Positions 7,738 to 17,400 of a stretch of DNA of 64,000 nucleotides are shown here, piece after piece (position 1 is the first letter of the stretch; each line of letters opens with the position of its first letter). This DNA is from Burkholderia stagnalis (GTDB lineage: Bacteria; Pseudomonadota; Gammaproteobacteria; Burkholderiales; Burkholderiaceae): NCBI RefSeq assembly GCF_902830275.1, contig NZ_CADESW010000003.1, positions 124,001 to 188,000 on the forward strand, given 5' to 3'. A program made the translations under genes and the position numbers. The notes below the pieces were generated by a model. That model had not been told where the DNA came from. It was given only the letters and a program-made list of their open reading frames with translations, and ran no database searches.

Positions 7738-9150
7738 ATGGATACCGCATTTTCGGCCCTCGATCTGGCCCGCCTGCAATTCGCGTTCACCGTCTCCTTT
7801 CACATCGTCTTCCCGGCGCTCAGCATCGGCCTCGCGAGCTTCATCGCCGTGCTCGAATACCGCTGGCTCAAGACGGGCAAGCAGTACTACAAAACCCTCT
7901 GCCTCTTCTGGTCGAAGATCTTCGCCGTCGCGTTCGGGATGGGCGTCGTCTCCGGCGTGGTGATGAGCTATCAGTTCGGCACCAACTGGTCCGGCTTCTC
8001 GAGCTTCGCCGGCTCGGTCACCGGGCCGCTGCTGATGTACGAGGTCATGACCGCCTTCTTCCTCGAAGCCGGCTTCCTCGGCATCATGCTGTTCGGCTGG
8101 AACCGCGTGAGCCCGCGTGCGCACTTCGGCGCGACGCTGATGGTCGCGATCGGCACGCTGATCTCGACCTTCTGGATCCTCGCGTCGAACAGCTGGATGC
8201 AGACGCCGCAGGGCTTCGAGATCGTCGACGGCCGCATCGTGCCGACCGACTGGTTCGCGATCGTCTTCAACCCGTCGTTCCCGTACCGCCTGCTGCACAT
8301 GGCGATCGCCGCGTTCATCGTGGCCGCGCTGGTGGTCGCCGCGACCGGCGCATGGCACCTGCTGAAGGGCCGCCGCGACAAGGGCGTGAAGAAGATGTTC
8401 TCGATGGCGCTGTGGCTGCTGCTGGTGCTCGCGCCGGTGCAGGCGCTGATCGGCGACCAGCACGGCATCAACACGCTGAAGCACCAGCCGGCGAAGATCG
8501 CCGCGATCGAAGGGCTGTGGGAAACCGAGAAGGGCGGCACGCCGCTGAACCTGTTCGGCATCCCGGACATGGAAGCGGAGACGACCCGCTACGCGGTGAA
8601 GGTGCCGCACCTCGGCAGCCTGATCCTCACGCACAGCTGGGACGGCGAGATCCGCGGCCTGAAGGAATTCCCGCCGGAAGACCGGCCGAACTCGACGGTC
8701 GTGTTCTGGAGCTTCCGGATCATGGTCGGCCTCGGCATCGCGATGATCGGCCTCGCCGCGCTCGCGTGGCTGCTGCGCCGCCGCGGCCGCCTGTATGAAT
8801 CGAAATGGTTCCAGCGCTTCGCGCTCGTGATGGGCCCGACCGGCTTCGTGTCGCTGCTCGCCGGCTGGGTGACGACCGAAGCGGGCCGCCAGCCGTGGGT
8901 CGTGTACGGCGTGATGCGCACCGCGCACGCGGTGTCGCCGCTCACCGCGCAGCAGGTCAGCATCTCGATGATGACGTTCGTGGTCGTGTACTTCCTCGTG
9001 TTCGGCACCGGCGTCTACTACATGCTCAAGCTGATGAAGGCCGGCCCCGCGCTGCCCGACGTCAAGCATGACGACACGCCCGACACGCGCCCCGACCACA
9101 CCGCGCGCCGCCCGATGTCGGCCGTCGACGAGCTGATCGAGACCGTCTGA
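7738..9150 (+). CDS. cydA: cytochrome bd / cyanide-insensitive quinol oxidase subunit I
   Basis: A 470-residue inner-membrane protein with about nine hydrophobic helices; it holds the haems and the quinol site of the terminal oxidase that reduces O2 to water. His22 in SFHIVFPAL corresponds to the haem b595/d-region histidine at the N-terminus, GVVSGVVMSYQFGTNW and the GRQPW motif are conserved, and the periplasmic Q-loop is short, which is the mark of the CIO (CioA) branch. The ATG at 7738 begins MDTAFSALDLARLQF as in homologues. It is the first gene of a three-gene operon below the FNR/ANR box. Confidence 0.96.
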   Translation: MDTAFSALDLARLQFAFTVSFHIVFPALSIGLASFIAVLEYRWLKTGKQYYKTLCLFWSKIFAVAFGMGVVSGVVMSYQFGTNWSGFSSFAGSVTGPLLMYEVMTAFFLEAGFLGIMLFGWNRVSPRAHFGATLMVAIGTLISTFWILASNSWMQTPQGFEIVDGRIVPTDWFAIVFNPSFPYRLLHMAIAAFIVAALVVAATGAWHLLKGRRDKGVKKMFSMALWLLLVLAPVQALIGDQHGINTLKHQPAKIAAIEGLWETEKGGTPLNLFGIPDMEAETTRYAVKVPHLGSLILTHSWDGEIRGLKEFPPEDRPNSTVVFWSFRIMVGLGIAMIGLAALAWLLRRRGRLYESKWFQRFALVMGPTGFVSLLAGWVTTEAGRQPWVVYGVMRTAHAVSPLTAQQVSISMMTFVVVYFLVFGTGVYYMLKLMKAGPALPDVKHDDTPDTRPDHTARRPMSAVDELIETV

Positions 9151-9182
9151 ACGGCCCACCCCCTACGCATACGAGGATATTC

Positions 9183-10190
9183 ATGGACGTCACCGTAATC
9201 TGGGCCGCGATCATCGCATTGGGGCTCTTCATGTACGTCGTGCTCGATGGTTTCGACCTCGGCATCGGCATCGTCTTCCCGTTCTTCCCGGACGAGAAGG
9301 AACGCGACCTGATGATGAACACCGTCGCCCCCGTGTGGGACGGCAACGAAACGTGGCTCGTGCTCGGCGGCGCGGGCCTGTTCGCGGTGTTCCCGGTCGT
9401 CTACTCGACCGTGCTGTCCGCGCTGTACCTGCCGCTGATCTTCATGCTGGTCTGCCTGATCTTCCGCGGCGTGTCGTTCGAGATCCGCGCGAAGGCGCGC
9501 CGCACCAAGCAGCTGTGGGATCTCGCGTTCATCGGCGGCTCGGCCGGCGCGACGCTGTTCCAGGGGATCGCGCTCGGCGCGTTCCTGCAGGGCATTCCGG
9601 TGAAGGACGGCGTGTTCGCGGGCGACGCGTTCGGCTGGCTCACGCCGTTCAGCCTGCTCACGGGGCTCGGCCTGGTCGTCACCTACGCGCTGCTCGGCTG
9701 CTGCTGGCTCGTCGCGAAGACCGAAGGCGACCTGCAGCGCCGCCTGCATCGCGTCGTGTGGCCGCTGACCGTCGTGCTGCTCGGCTTCATCGCGATCGTC
9801 AGCCTGTGGACCCCGCTGCAGGATGCGGCCATCGCCGAGCGCTGGTTCGATTCGGGGCTGTTCTGGCGCCTGCTGCCGGTGCCGTTCATGGTCGCGGCCT
9901 GTGCGGTGTGGATGCACCGCGCGGTGCGCAACCGGCATGACATGACGCCGTTCGTGCTCGCGCTGGCGCTCGTGCTGCTCGGCTACGTCGGCCTGCTCGT
10001 CAGCCTGTTCCCGTACGCGATTCCGCAGAGCATGACGATCTGGGAAGCGGCCGCGCCGCGTTCCAGCCAGACCTTCACACTGGTCGGCGCAGCGGTTATC
10101 CTGCCGATCATCATCGCCTACACGACGATGGGTTACTGGGTATTCCGAGGCAAGGTGCGCCATGAAGACCAGCATTACTACCACCACTGA
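9183..10190 (+). CDS. cydB: cytochrome bd / CIO quinol oxidase subunit II
   Basis: A 335-residue polytopic membrane protein, the structural partner of subunit I. It begins MDVTVIWAAIIALGLFMYVVLDGFDLGIGI, with the conserved DGFDLG motif, and contains the WDGNETWL and GGAGLFAVFP signatures. An AGGA lies ahead of the ATG, 33 bp after the stop of subunit I. Its last 29 bases overlap the start of the 57-residue third gene, which suggests translational coupling. Confidence 0.96.
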   Translation: MDVTVIWAAIIALGLFMYVVLDGFDLGIGIVFPFFPDEKERDLMMNTVAPVWDGNETWLVLGGAGLFAVFPVVYSTVLSALYLPLIFMLVCLIFRGVSFEIRAKARRTKQLWDLAFIGGSAGATLFQGIALGAFLQGIPVKDGVFAGDAFGWLTPFSLLTGLGLVVTYALLGCCWLVAKTEGDLQRRLHRVVWPLTVVLLGFIAIVSLWTPLQDAAIAERWFDSGLFWRLLPVPFMVAACAVWMHRAVRNRHDMTPFVLALALVLLGYVGLLVSLFPYAIPQSMTIWEAAAPRSSQTFTLVGAAVILPIIIAYTTMGYWVFRGKVRHEDQHYYHH

Positions 10191-10335
10191 CACCGGGCAA
10201 CAGCCCGCGCCGCGCCAGCGGCTGCGCGGCTGGATGTGGTTCGTCCTGCTGTGGGCAGGCGGCGTCGCCGGGGCAGTCACGCTCGGCTATGTGTTCAAGA
10301 TCTTCATGAACCTGACGCTGTTCGCGGTCAAATGA
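10162..10335 (+). CDS. small third subunit of cytochrome bd (DUF2474-type)
   Basis: A 57-residue protein starting MKTSITTTTDTGQQPAPRQR, followed by a single membrane helix (WMWFVLLWAGGVAGAVTLGY) and a short hydrophobic tail ending FAVK. A one-helix protein encoded at the end of a bd oxidase operon is the pattern of CydX/CydS/DUF2474 proteins, which stabilise the haem subunit. The ATG at 10162 is inside the last codons of cydB, in a different frame. It was found by reading the sequence after cydB; its short length makes it easy to miss. Confidence 0.85.
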   Translation: MKTSITTTTDTGQQPAPRQRLRGWMWFVLLWAGGVAGAVTLGYVFKIFMNLTLFAVK

Positions 10336-10422
10336 CCTGAACATCCGACAGGAAGGCGCCCGGCGGCGATGGCTGCCGGGCGCTTTGTCGTTGGTGCCGC
10401 GCTCGCGTGCCCCGCATGCACG

Positions 10423-10707
10423 CTACTGTACCTGCCTCACCACGCCGAGCTTCAACCCGAGCACGCCGAGGATGCGATTCATCGTCTGCACGGTGCCTTC
10501 GCTGCGCCCCTGCTCGATGTCCTGGATCGTCTTGGTCGACACGCCGGCCAGCTTCGCCATCTCCGTGCTGGTCAGTCGCATCGTGCGCTTGAGATGGCGC
10601 ACTGCGTCGCGCAGCGTCCACTCCGGATGCGCAAGCACGTCCTCGACCGCCTGCCGGCGCAGCGCCAGTTGATCAGGCAGCGACAGCGTGTTGTAGCGCT
10701 TGTCCAT
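10423..10707 (-). CDS. hipB: HipB-like antitoxin, XRE family
   Basis: A 94-residue protein with a helix-turn-helix in its C-terminal half: TMRLTSTEMAKLAGVSTKTI then QDIEQGRSEGTVQTMNRIL. It starts MDKRYNTLSLPDQLALRRQA. It lies 16 bp downstream of the HipA-family gene on the same strand and would bind the operator upstream of the pair and neutralise the kinase. The N-terminal 40 residues, an extension before the HTH, are longer than in E. coli HipB. Antitoxin after toxin is the reverse of the E. coli order. Confidence 0.87.
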   Translation of the reverse strand: MDKRYNTLSLPDQLALRRQAVEDVLAHPEWTLRDAVRHLKRTMRLTSTEMAKLAGVSTKTIQDIEQGRSEGTVQTMNRILGVLGLKLGVVRQVQ

Positions 10708-10723
10708 GGCTTGATCCGTTGAG

Positions 10724-12040
10724 TCAGTGCAGTTCGGCCAATGCGTCGGCGAGCCGCGCGAGCCCCGGCCGAAGGTGCGCATGCACGTCCGGCTCCAGGC
10801 CGAATTCGGTGCCACGTTCGGCAATGCCTCGCAAACGGGGCGCCATCTCGCGCAACCGCGCGGCCAGAACGCCGCGATCGAGCACGCAATGCGTGTCCCC
10901 AGCCTGCGGCTCACTGGACGCCACAACCGCCTCGAGCACCTTTGCCCAGTCCGGGCTGCCGCCATCGTTGTCCTGCCAGCGAATCCGCCGCGCGATACCG
11001 TCCGGATGCAGATACATCGGCGCAAAGTCGTAAAGCGGCGTCAGCGCGACGCGGCCGTCGAAATCCCGCTGCAAAGCCGTGTTCCGCGCATGGTTGTCCT
11101 TGTTGCCCAGCGCCAGGTTCGCGACGTCGCGACACAGGTATTCACTGACTTCGGCCTGCGGATCCGTGCACTGGCGAACGAGATGCCGGCACACCTCGTC
11201 ATGGGTCGGCACGACGCCGAAGCCGGCCTTGCCGGTCAGCGACGCAATGCTCTCCTGCCCCAGTCGAATCACCCCGGCGGCATCGCGCACACGGTCGAAA
11301 CGCGGAATGAACAGCGCACGGCCGCGTAGCGTCAGTGGCGCGTGCACGCGCAGGCCAAGATATTGCGCAATGGCCATGTAAGGGGCCTCGTGCCGCAAAA
11401 TTTGCGCGAGACGTTCATTCGTGCCGCGCGCGAACTTGACGATGTAATGCGTGACCGCCCGCTCGTCCGGCAGCGTGTGATCCAGATACAGCAGGCCATC
11501 GTCGGCACGGGTAAGCAGCAGCTTCGGCCATTCGCCTTGCACGCCGGACGAACCGGCGACGAAAAGCCCGTGCGCGGCGAGATACTCGGTAAACGCATCG
11601 CCGCGCGCGGCAATCTCGTCGTCCGTGAAGCCTTGCAGCGGCCCGCGTCTCTCGTCCAGCCATTGCACGGCTTCCTTCACGCGAAGGTTGCCGATCGAGT
11701 TGCCGGCGCCCGCGAGCAGCAACGGCCAGTCGGCTCGTTCTTCTGCGGTTTCCGGCAACCCGAGACGACGAAGCAATTCGAGACGCCCGAACCCCTGCGG
11801 CAACAGGTCGATCAGGAATACCGGCCAATGAGGCTGTTTCAGCAGCTCGAGGCTGACGGGAAAGCGGCAGGTCATCGCGTGCGCATCCCGGGCAGGCCCG
11901 TGTTCGACGGCCCATTCGACGTCATATCCCGTGTAGGTGTGACAGCGCCGGCCTTCGTCGGATTGACCGAGCAGGCTGACGATGCCGACGTCATGCCAGG
12001 CGCCGCCGGCATGGAGCTGGATCGTGCACGCTTCGTTCAT
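10724..12040 (-). CDS. hipA: HipA-family serine/threonine kinase toxin
   Basis: A 438-residue HipA-like kinase; in studied members it phosphorylates an aminoacyl-tRNA synthetase and arrests growth. Visible parts: an N-terminal HipA domain (1-125), VAGSSGVQGEWPKLLL at about 161-176 (the loop that carries the regulatory serine), HYIVKFA with the ATP-binding K202, the catalytic GNKDNHARN at 312-320 (D315, N320), and the metal-binding LYDFAPMY with D338. All key residues are intact, so the toxin should be active. The ATG at 12040 lies inside the left outer arm of the operator palindrome and has no clear ribosome-binding site, which fits a leaderless or very short leader mRNA. Confidence 0.9.
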   Translation of the reverse strand: MNEACTIQLHAGGAWHDVGIVSLLGQSDEGRRCHTYTGYDVEWAVEHGPARDAHAMTCRFPVSLELLKQPHWPVFLIDLLPQGFGRLELLRRLGLPETAEERADWPLLLAGAGNSIGNLRVKEAVQWLDERRGPLQGFTDDEIAARGDAFTEYLAAHGLFVAGSSGVQGEWPKLLLTRADDGLLYLDHTLPDERAVTHYIVKFARGTNERLAQILRHEAPYMAIAQYLGLRVHAPLTLRGRALFIPRFDRVRDAAGVIRLGQESIASLTGKAGFGVVPTHDEVCRHLVRQCTDPQAEVSEYLCRDVANLALGNKDNHARNTALQRDFDGRVALTPLYDFAPMYLHPDGIARRIRWQDNDGGSPDWAKVLEAVVASSEPQAGDTHCVLDRGVLAARLREMAPRLRGIAERGTEFGLEPDVHAHLRPGLARLADALAELH

Positions 12041-12106
12041 TTCAGTAGAAATCTATACAATTCATGCGACTTATCGTGCATGAATTATATAAATTTCCTC
12101 TGAAAT
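12039..12106. promoter_or_regulatory. concentric double palindrome: hipAB promoter/operator
   Basis: Two inverted repeats share exactly the same centre (12072.5). The inner arms are AATTCATGC (12059-12067) and GCATGAATT (12078-12086). The outer arms are ATTTCAG (12039-12045) and CTGAAAT (12100-12106). A perfect -10 hexamer TATAAT reads on the minus strand at 12084-12089, inside the right inner arm. The region is sharply AT-rich compared with its surroundings. I read it as the autoregulatory operator bound by the HipB-like protein. Confidence 0.8.
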
Positions 12107-12200
12107 AGGAAGATGCGGATGTGCGATAGGCCGGCATGCCGTGCATGCACAAACGCGGCGCCGTCGACCACCCGGCGCCGCGCATCTCCGCATTCCCCCG

Positions 12201-13883
12201 TCAGCGCCCGATACCCAACCCCGGCAGCACCCGCGTATGCTCGACGACCACCGCATGCAGCCGCTCCGGTTCGACACCGAGCAGCCCGAGGATCGTCGGC
12301 GCGACCTGTTTCGTGCCGACATAGTCGTCGACCGCACGCGCGCGATGCAGCCCCGGATACGACACGAGCAGGCCGAGGTGGTTGTCGTCCGGCGCGTTGC
12401 CGCCGTGCTCCTCGTCCTTCTTCTTGCTCGACGTATAGATCACGCCCGGGTTCGGCTGCACGATGATGTCCGGCGTGCGGCCGTTGGCCGGATCGCCGAA
12501 CCGCTCGGCGAGCGCGGCGCCGTACAGGATGGCCGCCTGCGGGCCGTCCGCGCAGATCCCCGGCGCGTTGCAGCCGAGGTTCGCCTTCAGCGTCTCGACC
12601 GCGGCCGTGCGCTGGCCTCGGTCGCGCAGCCAGATCAGGCCGACGTCGTCGGTCTGCACGAAGCCGGTGCCGGCGAGGCCCGTGCCGTCGTTCAGGTTGC
12701 CCGACGCCGTGTTGTTCTGGCCGAAGTTGCCGTTCTGGTCGAGGTAGTTGTTCTGTTCGAGCAGCGCCGTCAGCGTGTCGCCGTTCTTCACGAGCTTCGT
12801 GTGATCGGTCGGCGACTGGCCGTGCTTCGCCGTCACGATCACGGCCGTCGAGCTGTAGAGGTTGCGCTGCTTCAGCTCGGCGACGATCCGGCCGATCGAG
12901 TGGTCAATATACGTGATCGCGTTCGCGACTTGCCCGTTCGGCGTGAAGTTCGCGTCGAGATAGCCGCCGCCCTTCGTCACCAGCGCCTTCTGCGCGACGC
13001 TCAGGGTCTGGAAGTTCGCGCCGAACAGCGTCGGCACCGGCGCGGCCGTCTTGCCGGTCGAGTCCAGGCCGTCGATCTGGTTGATCAGCGCCTGCACGTG
13101 CAGGTTGTCGAACTGCGCGGTGTGCGAATAGACGTCGGTGTAGTCCGTCTTCGTCGCCGGATCGATCGAGTTGATCTCGGTGCGCGCGAGATCGTCGACG
13201 CCCTTGCCCGACGGGCCGTTCAGCCAATCGTAGCCCCATGCGTGCTTGTCGGCCCATGCGGTGCGCGCGTTCGGCAGCGCCGCCTTCACGGCCTCGAACA
13301 CGGTGTTCGTCTTCACGTAGTCGTGCGGATAGACGGGCACGCACCGGCCGCCGACGCGCGCGTTCGGGATCGCCTGCGGATTGAACGCGCCGCCGCCGTC
13401 GAGGTGCACGAGCGGGCCGCCGTTCATCGCGTCGATGCCCGTCGTTTCGTCGAACACGACGTTCCATCCCTGCTTGCCCGAACAGGTCGTGTCGGCCGGC
13501 GCGTACAGGTTGCGGTCGTACGACACGTCGTAGAACAGGCCGGCCGTCTTCGGCGAGCCGCCCGTCACGAGCGCCGCGAGGCCCGGAAACGAATCCGACA
13601 GGCCCGGCGTGTGCGCATTCGTGTACGTCACGCCGCTTTGCGCGAGCGCCGCCACGTTCGGGCACGTGTTCGCGCCGATGCAGCGCGCGAGATCCTGCTC
13701 GTGCAGGCCGTCGACGCTGAGCAGCAGCACATGCTTCACGACGCGCCGGCCGTGCTCGCCGTGGTTCCCTTGATCCCCCTGGCTGCCTTCGCCTTGCTGC
13801 GCATATGCACCCGCGCTCGCGAGCGCCAGCGCGCCCGCCACCACCCTTGCCATGTTCCGCTGCTTACCGAAGAACGAAATCAT
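12201..13883 (-). CDS. secreted alkaline phosphatase-superfamily phosphodiesterase
   Basis: A 560-residue exported protein with a signal peptide (ARVVAGALALASAGAYAQ) and a short Gly/Gln/His-rich linker. The catalytic domain is of the type I phosphodiesterase/nucleotide pyrophosphatase group in the alkaline phosphatase superfamily: VLLLSVDGLHEQDL supplies the first metal aspartate, PGLSDSFPGLAALVTGG the nucleophile loop (Ser/Thr), VIVTAKHGQSPTDH the second metal site and DDNHLGLLVSYPG the last histidine. The likely substrate is a phosphodiester or phosphonate outside the cytoplasm, not predictable further. The ATG at 13883 follows GAGGTGGGGTG; a GTG one codon earlier is possible. Confidence 0.85.
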   Translation of the reverse strand: MISFFGKQRNMARVVAGALALASAGAYAQQGEGSQGDQGNHGEHGRRVVKHVLLLSVDGLHEQDLARCIGANTCPNVAALAQSGVTYTNAHTPGLSDSFPGLAALVTGGSPKTAGLFYDVSYDRNLYAPADTTCSGKQGWNVVFDETTGIDAMNGGPLVHLDGGGAFNPQAIPNARVGGRCVPVYPHDYVKTNTVFEAVKAALPNARTAWADKHAWGYDWLNGPSGKGVDDLARTEINSIDPATKTDYTDVYSHTAQFDNLHVQALINQIDGLDSTGKTAAPVPTLFGANFQTLSVAQKALVTKGGGYLDANFTPNGQVANAITYIDHSIGRIVAELKQRNLYSSTAVIVTAKHGQSPTDHTKLVKNGDTLTALLEQNNYLDQNGNFGQNNTASGNLNDGTGLAGTGFVQTDDVGLIWLRDRGQRTAAVETLKANLGCNAPGICADGPQAAILYGAALAERFGDPANGRTPDIIVQPNPGVIYTSSKKKDEEHGGNAPDDNHLGLLVSYPGLHRARAVDDYVGTKQVAPTILGLLGVEPERLHAVVVEHTRVLPGLGIGR

Positions 13884-14166
13884 CACCCCACCTCATCGAT
13901 TGACGTTGAACCGCTGGGCCTGCATGCAGGCGCGTCACTATCGCCGAGCCATGCGGCGGTCCCATGAAGCGGGGCTTTCTGTTTTCTATCAAACGTAACC
14001 AATCGCAAATGACACAAGGCGGTCGCAATGCGCTGTCCCGCCCGTGGCGCGTGCGTGCGGGCGGGCGCCGGTCACGCGCAGGCGCGGCGATTCGTCGGAA
14101 TTTTGTCCGCTTGGCACCCGACTATTGGCGTGTGATAAAGGGTTTTCCCTGACCCGGAGCACGAGA

Positions 14167-14388
14167 ATGTCGACCCTGGAAGCCCTCCGGTTCGTGCTGG
14201 ACGACGCACGCACCCCCGAGATCATTCGTCACCACGTCGTCGACGCGTTGCAGTACGCGCTGCGCAACCACGGACAGGTGTTCACGGCGAAGGAGGTGCA
14301 GTGGCTGACACAATGGGACGATCCGCGCCTGCCGCTGGCGGCGAGGCGGGAACTGGATAAGCGCGACCTGCCCGAGGCCGTGCGCTGA
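14167..14388 (+). CDS. small conserved-looking protein of unknown function
   Basis: A 73-residue, mostly helical protein starting MSTLEALRFVLDDARTPEII. It has no signal peptide, membrane segment, cysteine or recognisable domain; charged and aromatic residues (VQWLTQWDDPRLPL) are distributed as in a folded soluble protein, and base composition at third codon positions is that of a real gene. It lies between two oppositely oriented neighbours: the phosphodiesterase diverges from it and the DUF748 gene is convergent, ending 51 bp away. Function unknown. Confidence 0.65.
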   Translation: MSTLEALRFVLDDARTPEIIRHHVVDALQYALRNHGQVFTAKEVQWLTQWDDPRLPLAARRELDKRDLPEAVR

Positions 14389-14439
14389 ACGCGCCGCCGC
14401 TGCCGCGCCCGGACGGGCAGGCAGCGGCACGCGGCGGGA

Positions 14440-17400
14440 TTACTTGAGACCGAAGTCGACGCGCGTCGTCGCGCCCTTGTCTTCGATGCCCTTCGCATCG
14501 AGCTTCGGCGCCACGATGAACATCCGGCTCGCATCGATCTTCCCTTCGAGGTACTGACGCACCGCCTGCGCGCGGTTCTGCGCGAGCGTGCGCAGGCCGC
14601 CTTCGTCCACCGGCGCGTGCTCGGCGAGCGCCTGCTTCATGTCGGCGTCCGGCAGCGTCTTCTGCAGGCCGATCACGTTGCGCGGCTTCTTGAAGTCGGC
14701 GGCCTTGTACGCGCGCGTCAGGTACGTGTGGTATTCGGCCGGCTCGATCTTCACCGTCCGCGGATCGATGCTCTCGCCCTGGCCGACGACATCCTTCAGC
14801 TTTTGCTGCCGCACCAGGCGCTCGACGTACGCATCGCGCAGCCCCGGCGTGTCCTTGTCCGGATCGACGCGGCCGATCAGGTCGAGGCGGATCGACGACT
14901 TCTCGTTCAGCATCTTCACGACCGTGTCGAGCTTCTTCTGCTGCGCATCGTTCAGGTCGTACGAGCCCGGCGCGAACTCGACGTAGCCGAGCTCCTCGCC
15001 GCCGCTGCCGAACGCGTGCGCGAGCAGCGTGAACGGCGACGTGACGGCCTTCGCGATCAGGTTCAGCACCGCGCGCCAGATCAGCCCGCCGACGCTGAAC
15101 TCCGGGTTCGACAGCGAGCCCGACACCGGCAGGTTCACGTCGATCTCGCCGCGCGAATTCTTCAGCAGCGAGATCGCGAGCTTCACCGGCAGCCGGGTCG
15201 CCGTATCGTTCTCGACGCGGTCGCCGAACGTCAGCTGGTCGATGAAGATGTGGTTGTTCGCCGACAACTGGTCGTTCGCGAGCTGGTAGTGCAGGTCGAC
15301 GTTCAGCTTGCCCTTCGTGATCGGATAGCCCGCGTACTTCGCCGAATACGGCGTCAGGTTGGTCAGCTCGATGTCGTGCGCGGTCGCGGTGAGGTCGAGC
15401 GCCGGCTTGTCGATCAGCGGGTTGACCGTGCCCTTGATCGAGATCGGCCCGTTGCCGGCGAGGTTCGCATTGACGTCGACCGGCGCGGACGTCGTCGAAT
15501 CCGTGCCGAACGCGCCCACCGTGCCCTTGATCGCGACGAGGTTCGCCGTGTAGTTCGGCTTGATGAAGTTGTCCGTGTAGGTCACGCGGCCGTTCTGCAG
15601 CACCAGCTGGCCGAAGTGCATCCGCACCGGGTTCTGCGGCGGCGGCGCGGCCTTCACGACCACCGGCGCGGATGCCGCGGCAGGCGCCGAGGCCTGCTGC
15701 GCGGCCGCGGCCGACGCCGCCTGCGGCGACAGCGGCACCGGCTCGCCCTTGCTCGCATCGCGCGTGAGCGACTGCGCGGGGCCGCTTTCCTTCGCGACGA
15801 GGTCCTTCAGGTTCAGGCGCCCCTGCGCGTCGAGCAGCACGCGGCCGTAGAAGTTCGCGAACGTCACGCGCGCGGCATCGACGTCGGTGCCCTTCTCGTC
15901 GTAGGTCGCCTTCAGGTTCGACAGCGCGAGCGAGCGCCAGCCCGCGAACGGATCGGACGTCACCTTGTCGAGCATCCGCACGTCGACGAGCGCCGCGTCG
16001 CCGCGATACGACGCGCGCGTCGCGTCGTTCGCCTGCGCGAACGTCAGGTTGCCCTGCGCGTTGAGCAGCGCGCTCGCGACGGTCGCGTTCAGCACGCTGC
16101 CGAAGTACGGCTCGAACGCCGCCGCGTCGAGGCGGTTGCCGTTGATCTTCAGGCCGAGCTTCAGCGGCTGCGCGGTGACGTCGCCGGACAGGTTCAGCGT
16201 GCCCTTTCGGTTCAGCGTCGCCTGCAGCGTCACGGGCAGCGGCTTCGACAGGTCGTCGCTGATCTTCTGCACCGACAGCTGCAGCGGCTTGATCGCGAGT
16301 TTCACCGGGCGCGGCGTCGACAGGTCGGTGTAGTTGGCCGCCGCATCCTTCAGGTTCAGCGCGTCGATCTGGTAGTGCCACGACGGCGCGGCGGCTTGCG
16401 CCTTGCGCGCGACCGTGCGCGCGGGCACGGCGGCCTGCGCGGGGCTCGCGAGCGCCGCGAGGTCGATCTTGCCGTCCTTCAGGCGCGTCACGTCGAGCGC
16501 GAGCCCGCTCGCGTCGACGCTCGCGATCTGCGCGTTGCGCGCGGCGACATCGATCTTCGCGATCTTCGCGCGCGCGTCGGGCAGCACGATCGCCGGCGCC
16601 TTCGCGTTCGGCGTGGCGATCTTCAGCGACTTCAGGCTCACTTCGCTGTCGGCCACCTGCGCGTCGAGCGGCGTCTTCGCCCAGTCGGCTTTCGCGTTGA
16701 CCGTCGCGCCGAGCGTGCCGTCGAGCACCCGCGCACGCGTCGCCTCGCCGAGATACGGCTGCAACGCGGGCAGCGCGAGCGCATCGACCGCGACCTTCGC
16801 GTCGGCCTGCTTCGCCGCGAGACTGAACGCGCCTTCGGCCTTCACGTCGCCGCCGCGCGACAGCGAGGTCGACAACGTGTATTTCGCCGGCGTCTTGCCC
16901 TGCAGCGTGAAGCCGTCGAGCGTCGCGGCGAGGCGCGTGAGCGACAGCGCGGTCGGCGTCGTCGGCACGCGATCGTCGAGGTTGATCGTGCCGCCGTCGA
17001 TCGCGACATGGCGGATCGTCAGGTCGAGCGGCGGCGTGTCGGCCGCCGCTTCAGGCACGGCCACGCCCGATGCCGCCGGCGCGCCCGACGCGGCCTTCGG
17101 TGCGGATGCGGCCTTCGCCGCCGCCGCAGGATGCGCGGCGAGCTTCTCGACGTTCAGCACGCCCTGCCGGTCGCGCGCGAGGTCGACGACCGGCTGGTCG
17201 ACGCGGATCTCGTCGAAATGCAGGATGTTGCGCAGCGGCTCGAGGCTGGCCGCCGCGACGTGCACGCCGCGCGCGGCGAACAGCGGCTCGGATGCGGCGC
17301 TCGTCACTTTCGCGTCGTTCAGGTCGACGGTGCCGGACACGCGCAGCGCCGGCGTCTCGCCGCTCATCACGAAATTGAGCTTCAGATTGCTGCTGAGCAG

